From assembly GCF_000738005.1 (NCBI RefSeq), contig NZ_JHAL01000002.1, positions 1,114,634 to 1,178,633 on the forward strand: a stretch of 64,000 bases of DNA. Direction: 5' to 3'. Origin of the DNA: Bifidobacterium crudilactis. GTDB lineage: Bacteria > Actinomycetota > Actinomycetes > Actinomycetales > Bifidobacteriaceae. A program made the translations under genes and the position numbers. How positions within the stretch are numbered: position 1 is the stretch's first letter; every line of letters begins with the position of its first letter. The notes beneath the pieces were generated by a model. That model made no database searches and was not told the origin of the DNA. It saw only the letters and a list, made by a program, of their open reading frames with translations. Below, in pieces: positions 55,006 through 62,705 of this stretch.

Positions 55006-55284
55006 CTAGTCACGCTCGGATATGACGTCATCCTTGTCGCGCAACTGAGGTTCCGAACAGGCATCGGCCATCACATGCCGAAGTCGCTGAACCAGACAAT
55101 CCGGGGCCTGCTCGGGCCTCAGATATCTTCGAAGCATGGCAATCAAGGCTTTTTCTCGCTCATCACAGCATGTGTCGGGATCAAAACCCTCTGAGATTTC
55201 GATATGCGCGACCTCGACAGTCGCCCGGTCCTCGCCGTTCTGTGTCACGGAGATATGGCTGTATCGTTCGACGTGATCGCTCAT
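55006..55284 (-). CDS. Small protein following the ECF sigma gene, possible degenerate anti-sigma factor
   Basis: This is a 92-residue acidic protein whose start lies 2 bp after the sigma-factor stop, the usual place of an RsrA-type anti-sigma factor. Its helix and cysteine layout (CCDEREKALIAMLRRYLRPEQAPDCLVQRLRHVMADAC) resembles the RsrA group. The zinc-binding His-x3-Cys-x2-Cys is not intact: no His is at the expected place and only single Cys residues remain. It may be a redox-insensitive or alternative regulator, or the resemblance may be superficial. The likely role is inferred from position. Confidence 0.65.
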   Translation of the reverse strand: MSDHVERYSHISVTQNGEDRATVEVAHIEISEGFDPDTCCDEREKALIAMLRRYLRPEQAPDCLVQRLRHVMADACSEPQLRDKDDVISERD

Positions 55285-55286
55285 GT

Positions 55287-56111
55287 CTAACCCTTTCTCC
55301 CGTCCATGGCTTCAACACTCGACGTGGTGGTCCCAGCCGACTGAGCCGAGGAGCCGCCGCTGATTGGCGAACTGTGGTCTCGTGTGACGAAGGTCTGCCC
55401 TGCGGCACCGCCGACGGCATCTTCGCTTTGCTGCTTTCCATTATGTACTGCACCGTCCACTGGCTTCGCGGATGGTGAAACACCCTCATTGCTCGCCGTT
55501 CGCGGTCTACCCGCCAAGGCCTTCTGCCCGTAGCCGCGTTCACGCGCATACGACGACAGTTCCTCCTTGAGCTGGGCGCGGGCACGATTCAAACGGCTCA
55601 TCACCGTCCCGATTTTGATGCCCTGCTCATCCGCCACCTGCTGATAGCTTTTGCCGTCGATGGCGGCGTCGATGAACACTTGTCGGCGTTCGGGCGACAA
55701 GGTGTCCAGTGCGGCCATGATTTCCTCGGGGGCGAAGGCCTCCAGATACTCCTGTTCGGCAGATTTCAGCCCTTCCGAGGAGTGCCCCGATGCAGAATAG
55801 ATGTCCCAGTCGTCGTACTCGCCAGTCGAATCATTCGCCCGCTGCGGTCGTCTTTTGGCCTTGTGATACTGGTTGAAGAAGGCGTTGCGCTGGATGGTCG
55901 TCATCCACGCCTCAAAATTACTCCCGGGTTCGAAACGGTCGAAGGCCTTGAATCCACGTTCAAAGGTGTCCTGAACCAGATCCTGGGCATCGTCCGGATC
56001 GTTGGTGAGTTTCATGGCCTGCCTGTACAGGGCGTTCACCGCGGGCATGGCAAGTTCCTCGAAGCGTCTGCGTCTCTCTTGAAGTTCATGCTGTTCTGCC
56101 ACATCCCCCAT
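55287..56111 (-). CDS. ECF RNA polymerase sigma factor (SigH/RpoE-like)
   Basis: This is a group-4 sigma factor. Region 2 reads ALYRQAMKLTNDPDDAQDLVQDTFERGFKAFDRFEPGSNFEAWMTTIQRNAFFN. Region 4 reads ALDTLSPERRQVFIDAAIDGKSYQQVADEQGIKIGTVMSRLNRARAQLKEEL. This matches the actinobacterial SigH/SigR class, which in relatives controls thiol-oxidative and heat stress genes. A Ser/Gly/Ala-rich C-terminal extension of about 95 residues after region 4 is unusual. ATG 56111 begins MGDVAEQHEL; the frame is open to 56225. Divergent from the exonuclease gene, paired with the small gene downstream. Confidence 0.9.
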   Translation of the reverse strand: MGDVAEQHELQERRRRFEELAMPAVNALYRQAMKLTNDPDDAQDLVQDTFERGFKAFDRFEPGSNFEAWMTTIQRNAFFNQYHKAKRRPQRANDSTGEYDDWDIYSASGHSSEGLKSAEQEYLEAFAPEEIMAALDTLSPERRQVFIDAAIDGKSYQQVADEQGIKIGTVMSRLNRARAQLKEELSSYARERGYGQKALAGRPRTASNEGVSPSAKPVDGAVHNGKQQSEDAVGGAAGQTFVTRDHSSPISGGSSAQSAGTTTSSVEAMDGRKG

Positions 56112-56317
56112 TGTGCCATCACTCAGGCCCTGTCCATCAGGCGGAGTGTCCCTGAACCGTGCACCATCCAGCCGTATGCGGTCTGCAAGCAGATACCTAA
56201 CATGCTGCGCGGCCCTTCGTGGCATGTCACCATTCGTCGGTGCCGTTTGAGCGTTGCTGACCGTGCTGGACGGGCGGCGTTGTGGCTCTTGTCTGTTTCG
56301 AGTCGGACAATGGCATC

Positions 56318-57079
56318 ATGACTGATACGCATCATCTTCTTGACATCATCGAATCCACGGAAACGCAATCGACGCTGACCGCACTCGGGGACTCATGGCT
56401 GCTGGGCTTCGACACCGAGACCACCGGGGCAGCCCCTGGAAACGATGCCATCGTGTCTGCGACACTGGTCCTGCGCAATCCGCAGACGGGCCACAAGGAT
56501 GACACGATCGGCGAATGGCTTATCAACCCCCATCGTCACATCAGCGCAGGTGCCAGCCGCGTCAACGGTTTCACGGACAGCTTTGTGCAAGAGCACGGTG
56601 CCGAGCCCAAGGAGACGCTGGAAGAGATATCGGCAACGATTGTCGCCGCCCAGGAACGGAACATCCCTCTCCTTGCCTACAACGCACCCTTCGATGTGAA
56701 GATGCTGCAGGGCGATCTGCAGCGTTGGCGGTGTGATTCCGGAATCACCGACGCCCTGGAGAATGACCGTCTGCTCGTCGTCGACCCACTGGTCATCGAC
56801 AGAGCGGTATCGCATCGTTCGGGCAAACGAACGCTGAGCGCCACCACCGAATACTATGGTGTCGATCCATACGGGGATTTTCACGATGCCACTGCGGACA
56901 CCATTGCGGCGGTGGATTTGGTTACCCCCATGTCCACGCTGTATCCCCAGGTCGGGCATCTTGCTCTGGGCGACCTGATGGAATGGCAACGCAGCGCACA
57001 CCACACCTGGAAAGAGTCCTTCAACCGTTGGCTGGAGTCGAAGGGACGCAGACCCATCCGCGAAGGCTGGTTCGAATAG
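56318..57079 (+). CDS. DnaQ-like 3'-5' exonuclease
   Basis: This is a DEDDh-type nuclease of about 253 residues. Exo I is LLGFDTETTGAAPG, Exo II is LLAYNAPFDVKML, and Exo III is FHDATADTIAAVDL with the catalytic His-x(4)-Asp. It resembles the epsilon-like exonucleases of actinobacteria used in DNA proofreading or RNA/DNA trimming; the in vivo substrate is unknown. It begins at ATG 56318 (MTDTHHLLD), and no strong ribosome site is visible. No polymerase gene is adjacent. Confidence 0.88.
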   Translation: MTDTHHLLDIIESTETQSTLTALGDSWLLGFDTETTGAAPGNDAIVSATLVLRNPQTGHKDDTIGEWLINPHRHISAGASRVNGFTDSFVQEHGAEPKETLEEISATIVAAQERNIPLLAYNAPFDVKMLQGDLQRWRCDSGITDALENDRLLVVDPLVIDRAVSHRSGKRTLSATTEYYGVDPYGDFHDATADTIAAVDLVTPMSTLYPQVGHLALGDLMEWQRSAHHTWKESFNRWLESKGRRPIREGWFE

Positions 57080-57217
57080 AAGGCATCGGTCGAGCGGGCG
57101 ACTGCCGAGAAGCCAACTGTTTAGAAGACGACTGCCAAGAAGGCGCTGGTTTTGGGAAGAAGTCGCCGGTTGACGGATACCCTTCTCCCGCTCGCCTATA
57201 ATATAAGCGCATTACGT

Positions 57218-57250
57218 TGCGGATACACGGGATTCGAACCTACGACCCGC
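57218..57250 (-). pseudogene. tRNA 3'-end-like fragment
   Basis: Read on the minus strand, this 33-bp segment contains GGTTCGAATCCC followed by GTGTATCCGCA, like the T-arm and acceptor end of a tRNA. The matching 5' acceptor strand (GCGGATA) is not found in the next 80 bases, so no complete tRNA is present. A second T-loop-like GGTTCGATTCTG lies just upstream on the same strand. It could be a remnant of an attachment site or a broken tRNA gene. It lies between TATAAT (57197-57202) and the FemAB start. Confidence 0.45.
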
Positions 57251-57293
57251 GACAGCACACAGAATCGAACCAATTGCTGCAGGGGGCTTTACA

Positions 57294-58295
57294 TTGCTGA
57301 CCATCCACGAAATCACTGACGCTTCGCAATTCAATGAGATGGTGGATTCCGCACAGGGGCATCCGATGCAAAAGTGGCAGTGGGGTGAGCTCAAAGCCGC
57401 CACAGGACCCTGGACGGCCCACAGGGTCAGCGTTCAGTCCGGCGATGAGACGGTTGGCTGTGCACAGGTGCTCGTACGCAAGCTCCCCTGGCCTTTCGGC
57501 AGCATCTGCTATGCCCCGCGCGGTCCTGTCGTATCTGAAGCGGAGCGCTACGCCGAGGTGTCCGATGCCGTCGCCGATTGGTGCCATGACCGATTCCACC
57601 CGGTGTCACTGAAAATCGACCCTCCCGCCACATCTTTGTCCCTGTCCGGAGATTGGGTCGAAGGCGACCATGTGCTGATGGCGACCACCGCGATCGTCGA
57701 CCTCGAACCCGACGAAGATGCGATTATGAAATCCCTGCATTCTCGGAATGCCCGCAACTACATTCGGCGAGGTGCCAAAGTCGGCATCGAAGTCGTCCCG
57801 GGAACCCGCGAGGACGTGGACACGGTAATCGCCATCTACCATGAGACGGCGGATCGGGACGGTTTCCCTCTGCATCCCGATGAGTACTACCATCAGGCAT
57901 TCGACCTGCTCGGTGAGGTCGGTCAGCTCATCGTGGCCAAATACGAGGGTGAGATCGTCTCCTTCATGTGGAATGTCACCAGCACCTGGGGCGCTTCGGA
58001 ACTCTGGGCCGGAGCCAACGCGACAGGCCGCAAGATGCGTGCCAACTATCCGCTGAAGTGGGGCGCGATGAAGGCCGCGAAGGCCGTTGGCGCACAACGC
58101 TACGACATGAACGGTCTGTTGAACGACGGCATCAGCGAATTCAAGAAGTCCTTCCAGAACGTGCCGACCATCTGGGCGGGAACCTACGAGAAGCCTCTGA
58201 GCCCGCTCTACCATCTGTGGGACAAGTCACTTGCCCTGTTCAAGGCCATCCGCAGGCGGAAGAACGCACCTCGTCAAAAGCAAACCAACAACTGA
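57294..58295 (+). CDS. FemAB-family peptidyltransferase (peptidoglycan interpeptide bridge)
   Basis: This is a 333-residue GNAT-like protein with two tandem acyltransferase folds that uses aminoacyl-tRNA to add residues to the stem-peptide side chain of lipid II. Features are HPMQKWQWGELKAATGPW, RNYIRRGAKVGIEVVPG, DEYYHQAFDLLGE, SFMWNVTS and KWGAMKAAKAVGAQRYDMNGLLND. The last matches the FemX C-terminal signature. The serine-tRNA-synthetase-like coiled coil of some homologues is absent. Start is TTG 57294, eight nt after AGGGGG. It sits near the MurE/ligase/racemase group and probably belongs to the same cross-bridge pathway. Confidence 0.9.
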   Translation: MLTIHEITDASQFNEMVDSAQGHPMQKWQWGELKAATGPWTAHRVSVQSGDETVGCAQVLVRKLPWPFGSICYAPRGPVVSEAERYAEVSDAVADWCHDRFHPVSLKIDPPATSLSLSGDWVEGDHVLMATTAIVDLEPDEDAIMKSLHSRNARNYIRRGAKVGIEVVPGTREDVDTVIAIYHETADRDGFPLHPDEYYHQAFDLLGEVGQLIVAKYEGEIVSFMWNVTSTWGASELWAGANATGRKMRANYPLKWGAMKAAKAVGAQRYDMNGLLNDGISEFKKSFQNVPTIWAGTYEKPLSPLYHLWDKSLALFKAIRRRKNAPRQKQTNN

Positions 58296-58330
58296 ACCCA
58301 TACGCAGTCAAGACAACAGGCAAAGCATCA

Positions 58331-58362
58331 GACAAGGTAAGCGCTACGGCGCTTATCTTGTC
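58331..58362. terminator. Hairpin between convergent cell-wall genes
   Basis: GACAAGGTAAGCGC-tacg-GCGCTTATCTTGTC is a 14-bp stem with one G-U pair and a tight tetraloop. It lies 35 bp after the FemAB stop, and its right half contains the stop codon of the convergent DegT-like gene. Likely bidirectional. Confidence 0.7.
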
Positions 58363-59558
58363 ACCACGGAGATTGCGGCCGAAATCTGGTTCTGGTTCAG
58401 GTCCGTGGGAAGGCTGACGGCTCCTGCTACCAGTTCATCGGTGACTTGCAGATGCGAGCGGTCATGGGGAACATGATAGGCATCGGGATTCTCGACACCC
58501 GGGAACAGCTCCGGCCGGTACCAGCGCTCGGCATACACTCCGGCATCTCTGAGCGCTGCGATAATCCCTTCGGCTCGTTCTGTGGATTCGGCGAATATCG
58601 GGAAACGGAGCAGGGGCTGCGCCTCCCCCGCCATCACCTGCCTCGGCACCGCCACGGCATCGGACCCCTTCAAAGACTCTCTGAACCTGCTCACAACACC
58701 GGCACGCGCGGATTCATTGGCTTCCAGAGCATGCAGGGAACGCAGTATCGTCGTTTCCATCCATGACGTCGGAGCCATGGGTGCATACCCAAGCCCGCCA
58801 CGCTGCTCCACCTTGGCGATGGGCGGTTCATACAGGCCGACACGGGTAAGCCATGAACGCATACGAGGCCCTGCACCTCCCGGCAGACGACCAAGCACCC
58901 GGTTTTCGTTGATGTACATGCGCGTCACCATGTCGAGACGCTTGCCCGGTCTGGGCAGCGATGCCAGTCGTGACCGCAGCAGACGGTTGTATTCCGGTGC
59001 GGATGCCGACAGCTGCGGATTCACCCATATCGCGCCACCGAAGCGGGTGGGGAGAATCTTTTCCACGCCGAAGGAATGCACGGAGATATCCGCCAAAGGC
59101 CTGCCCTGGTCGTCCGTCGCCATCCTGGTAACACAGTGAGCGCTGTCCTCGACCAGCAGTGCCTGCGACTCTTTTCGTGTACGCGCGGCGAGCGCTGCCG
59201 AAGCCTCCGAATCTATCAACCCGAACGTGTGCTGCATCATCACTGCCCGAGTGTCCGAAGCCAGGGGCATGGTGCTGGGGTCGAGCATGATCGTCTCACG
59301 CTGCACATCCCCGTATGCGGGTGTCAATCCCGCCGCAAGGATGGGGTCGACCGCGGTGCAGCAGGTATACAGCTGGGTGCATGCACTGCCCGGCCCATAC
59401 AGCTCTCGCAAGGCATCGAACACCAGTTGCATACCGTATCTGGCCTTGAACACCAGGAACCAATCCTCCGCATTGCTGGCCGTGCGTTTCGCCAACTCCT
59501 GCCTGAGCTCCCGGGCACTGCGTTCATCAGCGCTGCGGGCATCCGAGCTCGATTCCAT
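58353..59558 (-). CDS. DegT/DnrJ/EryC1-like PLP-fold protein
   Basis: This protein of about 401 residues resembles sugar aminotransferases of the DegT family. The cofactor region has VVEDSAHC-like LLVEDSAHCVTRM, and HSFGVEKILPTRFGGAIWVN with a Lys at the Schiff-base position. The N-terminus DWFLVFKARYGMQLVFDALRELYGPGSACTQLYTCCTAVDPILAAGLTPAYGDV aligns with the fold opening. In bifidobacteria such proteins occur in cell-envelope loci. The nucleotide-sugar substrate is unknown and no sugar dehydratase is adjacent. ATG 59558 follows AGAGGAG; the open frame continues to 59681 through element P copy 6. Confidence 0.82.
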   Translation of the reverse strand: MESSSDARSADERSARELRQELAKRTASNAEDWFLVFKARYGMQLVFDALRELYGPGSACTQLYTCCTAVDPILAAGLTPAYGDVQRETIMLDPSTMPLASDTRAVMMQHTFGLIDSEASAALAARTRKESQALLVEDSAHCVTRMATDDQGRPLADISVHSFGVEKILPTRFGGAIWVNPQLSASAPEYNRLLRSRLASLPRPGKRLDMVTRMYINENRVLGRLPGGAGPRMRSWLTRVGLYEPPIAKVEQRGGLGYAPMAPTSWMETTILRSLHALEANESARAGVVSRFRESLKGSDAVAVPRQVMAGEAQPLLRFPIFAESTERAEGIIAALRDAGVYAERWYRPELFPGVENPDAYHVPHDRSHLQVTDELVAGAVSLPTDLNQNQISAAISVVTR

Positions 59559-59586
59559 ATCCGCTCCTCTATTTGGCCATCTAGGA

Positions 59587-59657
59587 GATAACTGCACTAA
59601 AAGGACAGCAAATTGGTAAATCTTTCTCGCAAAAGCTGTCCTTTTAGTGCAGTTATC
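59587..59657. repeat. Palindromic element P, copy 6
   Basis: GATAACTGCACTAAAAGGAC...CTTTTAGTGCAGTTATC, 71 bp with near-perfect arms. It lies 28 bp upstream of the DegT-like start, in the divergent region before murE. This is the only copy that is not 3' of a gene, so a pure terminator role does not explain it. Confidence 0.92.
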
Positions 59658-59813
59658 ATATTCGGTCATTATTAGCTCCACTCAATCTATCGCCTTTGCC
59701 ATCTCCGTGAAGCAGCCCGGGGAAGGGCGAAGGGCCTTCTTTGCATACTCTGCACACCGGCATCGGAGCGTGAGCGATGCCGGAAGGTAAAATAACACTG
59801 AAATACTGGGGAT

Positions 59814-61388
59814 ATGTTGACTATGGATCGGATGGATATGACGCTTACGTTGGAATCGGCGGTAGCACTGCTCAACCAACACCACTTGCTCAGAGAGGTC
59901 ATCGACGGCAATGTGTGGACGACTGATTCGGCAGAACTCCCCCAGCGAACCTTCTCGGACATCTCATACGACACCCGGAAGGTGTCGGCTGAAACTCTGC
60001 TGTTCTGCAAGGGACGTTTCTCACCCAAATATCTGCAGTCCGCGAACGAGCTGGGATTGAGCTGCTACGTGGCCCAGGAGGATTTTTCCGAATACACGGA
60101 TGCCACAGGCATCATCGTCAGGAACGCCTCTCAGGCGATGTCATTGCTTTCAGCAGCGTTCTACGACTTCCCCCAGCATGACCTGACCGTTATCGGCATC
60201 ACGGGCACCAAGGGCAAAACGACGACAGCCTATTTCACCCAGGCGATACTCAACGCCTATTCCGGCGGCAAGACCGCGCTGTTCTCTTCGGTGGACAACT
60301 GCTTGGACGGAGTGCATTACGAGGAGTCCGACCTCACCACGCCTGAATCCATGGACCTCTTCCGCATGATGCATCAGGCCCGCAGCAACGGCATGACATA
60401 TCTGGTCATGGAGGTGTCTTCTCAGGCGTACAAGGTCGACCGAGTCTACGGCCTGCATTTCGATATCGGCGCGTTCCTGAACATCACACCCGATCACATC
60501 AGCAGCATCGAACATCCCACTTTCGAGGACTACCTGTTTTGCAAGCGACAGATAATCTCGAACTCGTCGCGCATGATTATCGGCGCGGACAGCCAGCATC
60601 TCTCCCTGCTGCGCGAAGACGCCGAACGCGAGCACGTACCGGTAAGCACTTTCGCCCTGCGTGACAGTACGAACGATATACAGGATGCCGACGTCGTGTC
60701 CGTCAGCAACGAACACACCCGCCCCGCCTTCGGCCTGTATGAGAACGGCAAGGACATCGGCTCGTTCACGCTGTCCATCGAAGGGGATTTCAACGAAGCC
60801 AATGCGGCCGCAGCGACGGCTCTGGCATTATCCGCCGGAGTTCCCGTTGACGACCCCTCGTTGCATGCGATGGAATCCATACGCATCTCCGGACGCATGG
60901 AACGTTTCACCAGTGAAGACGGCGTCATCGCCTATGTGGACTACGCCCACAACTACGCCAGTATCAAAGCACTGGTGGATTTCGTATATCAACGCTACGG
61001 CAGTCGGCATCCCCGCATCACCCTCGTCACGGGTTCCGCAGGCAATAAGGCCATCGACCGACGCGAAGGCATCGTCAAAGCCGCGCAGGACCGCATCGCC
61101 AGATTCATCTTCACCACCGAGGACACCGACACCGAGCCCAATTCGGAGATTTGCGCCCAGCTGATGGGGTATGTGACGAATCCTGCGGTTGAGGCCGGAG
61201 TCATACTCGACCGCACCCAGGCCATCGAAGAGGCCTACCGGGATGCTCAGGCGCATGCGGATCGTCTGAATGTCCTGCTGGTAACCGGCAAAGGCGAGGA
61301 ACGCTGGATCAAGAACTTGAACCGGCATGTGCCCTTTGAAGGCGACAGCAACATCGTCGCCCGACTGTTCAGGAAGGTAGCCAAATGA
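59814..61388 (+). CDS. murE: MurE-type UDP-MurNAc-tripeptide synthetase with atypical specificity motif
   Basis: This Mur ligase adds the diamino acid at position 3 of the stem peptide. Domains: an N-terminal UDP-binding region with ISYDTRKV and ETLLFCKGRF; the ATPase core GITGTKGKTTTAYFTQAIL; EVSSQAYKVDRVYGLHFDIGAFLNITPDHI with the carbamoylated-Lys region FCKRQ; and a C-terminal domain with RMERFTSEDGVIAYVDYAHNYAS. The DNPR motif that marks meso-DAP enzymes (DNPA in Lys types) is replaced by TEDTDTEPNSE, so a lysine or ornithine substrate is likely. ATG 59814 is weakly supported. The stop overlaps the next start (ATGA). Confidence 0.9.
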   Translation: MLTMDRMDMTLTLESAVALLNQHHLLREVIDGNVWTTDSAELPQRTFSDISYDTRKVSAETLLFCKGRFSPKYLQSANELGLSCYVAQEDFSEYTDATGIIVRNASQAMSLLSAAFYDFPQHDLTVIGITGTKGKTTTAYFTQAILNAYSGGKTALFSSVDNCLDGVHYEESDLTTPESMDLFRMMHQARSNGMTYLVMEVSSQAYKVDRVYGLHFDIGAFLNITPDHISSIEHPTFEDYLFCKRQIISNSSRMIIGADSQHLSLLREDAEREHVPVSTFALRDSTNDIQDADVVSVSNEHTRPAFGLYENGKDIGSFTLSIEGDFNEANAAAATALALSAGVPVDDPSLHAMESIRISGRMERFTSEDGVIAYVDYAHNYASIKALVDFVYQRYGSRHPRITLVTGSAGNKAIDRREGIVKAAQDRIARFIFTTEDTDTEPNSEICAQLMGYVTNPAVEAGVILDRTQAIEEAYRDAQAHADRLNVLLVTGKGEERWIKNLNRHVPFEGDSNIVARLFRKVAK

Positions 61389-62611
61389 ACGATTTCGAAG
61401 CGGTGCTGCTCGGCAGCGAAACGGGAGCCTATGCCATGGCCCGCGCGTTCCACAGCGAATACGGCATAACATCCCACATTTTTGGTCGTCTTCAACTTTC
61501 TGTATCCAAATTCAGCACCATCATGGATACGCATTTCTACCCTGATCTGACGGAGCCCGAGGCATTCCGCAGGCATATGCTTGCCGCCGGCAAGGATCTG
61601 CGCGAGCGCTACCCCGATGCCACGCTGCTGCTGATACCTTGCGGAGATGATTACAGCGCTCTGCTCAGCCGTTGCAGGGATGACCTGAGCGAGTACTTCA
61701 CCTTCACCAGCGTGAATGACGAACTGCACACCGCCCTGAGCTACAAAAGCAGCTTCTACGACTTCTGCAACCGCTACCAGCTGCCTCATCCTGCGACGAT
61801 GGTGCTGAACCCTGAGGATTTTCAGGCCGGACGCCATCTGCACCTGCCCTTCGATTTTCCGGTGGCTCTCAAACCCGCGGACAGCGTCGAATACCTCTCC
61901 ATCGATTTTCCCGGTCGCAAGAAGGCCTATGCGTTGAACAGCCAGGAGGAACTCAACAGGATTCTCAAGCTCATCTTCGATGCTGGCTATTCCTCGGATC
62001 TCATCATCCAGGACTTCATTCCGGGCGGCGACGGCAATATGCGGGTGCTCAATGCCTATGTCGATAAGCATCATCAGGTACGGATGATGTTCCTGGGGCA
62101 TATCCTGTTGGCCGATCCCACACCGGAGGCTATCGGCAACTACGCCGCCATCATCCCCGACTACAACGAGGCGCTCTGTCTGCGTATCAAGGATTTTCTT
62201 GAAGACATCAAGTACGAGGGCGTCGCCAACTTCGACCTGAAATTCGACCCGCGTGACGGTGAGTACAAGCTCTTCGAAATCAATCTGCGTCAAGGCCGAA
62301 CGAATTTCTTCGTCTCGCTCAACGGCTTCAATCTGGCACGGTATTTCGTGGACGATCTGGTGTACGACAAGCCTTTCGACGGCGAGACACTGATCGGCAA
62401 AGGTTCGAAGATGCTGCTCGAAGTTCCTCCGTCCGTCCTGAAACGCTACGGCGAACCCGGCGATGCCTTGGAGAGCGGGCTGCAAATGCTGCGGCGGCAT
62501 CAATACTCCTGGACCTTGCGATATGACCGGGACATGCCTCTCAAGCGTCGACTGCTGTTGTGGCGACTCGCACGGCTCACCACCAAGAACTATGCTCGAT
62601 ACGAGCACTGA
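61385..62611 (+). CDS. ATP-grasp carboxylate-amine ligase, probable D-aspartate ligase
   Basis: This 408-residue ATP-grasp protein resembles D-aspartate ligase (Aslfm type), which adds D-Asp to the side-chain amine of the MurE-installed residue. It starts EAVLLGSETGAYAMARAFHSEYGI, has FDFPVALKPADSVEYL for ATP binding, IIQDFIPGGDGNMRVLNAYVD and the Mg-binding GVANFDLKFDPRDGEYKLFEINLRQGR. The four-base ATGA overlap with murE couples their translation, and a racemase gene follows 94 bp on. Carbamoyl-phosphate-synthase-like members of the fold look similar, so the specific substrate rests mainly on context. Confidence 0.85.
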   Translation: MNDFEAVLLGSETGAYAMARAFHSEYGITSHIFGRLQLSVSKFSTIMDTHFYPDLTEPEAFRRHMLAAGKDLRERYPDATLLLIPCGDDYSALLSRCRDDLSEYFTFTSVNDELHTALSYKSSFYDFCNRYQLPHPATMVLNPEDFQAGRHLHLPFDFPVALKPADSVEYLSIDFPGRKKAYALNSQEELNRILKLIFDAGYSSDLIIQDFIPGGDGNMRVLNAYVDKHHQVRMMFLGHILLADPTPEAIGNYAAIIPDYNEALCLRIKDFLEDIKYEGVANFDLKFDPRDGEYKLFEINLRQGRTNFFVSLNGFNLARYFVDDLVYDKPFDGETLIGKGSKMLLEVPPSVLKRYGEPGDALESGLQMLRRHQYSWTLRYDRDMPLKRRLLLWRLARLTTKNYARYEH

Positions 62612-62705
62612 GCAGTTACAAGCACTGAACTCTCATTAGGGTGAGCAATGGAGACTGTTCAACGACATGGCACAGGAAGACGCGAGCCAGCAAGTGTAAG
62701 GGGAT

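Noticed and set aside
57218..57300. Complete tRNA gene on the minus strand
   Set aside because: Only the 3' T-arm and acceptor-like end is present; no matching 5' acceptor strand, D-arm or anticodon arm can be paired.
61247..62608. 453-codon minus-strand frame opposite the ATP-grasp ligase
   Set aside because: Antisense to a conserved ligase with coupled translation; no motif in the shadow protein.
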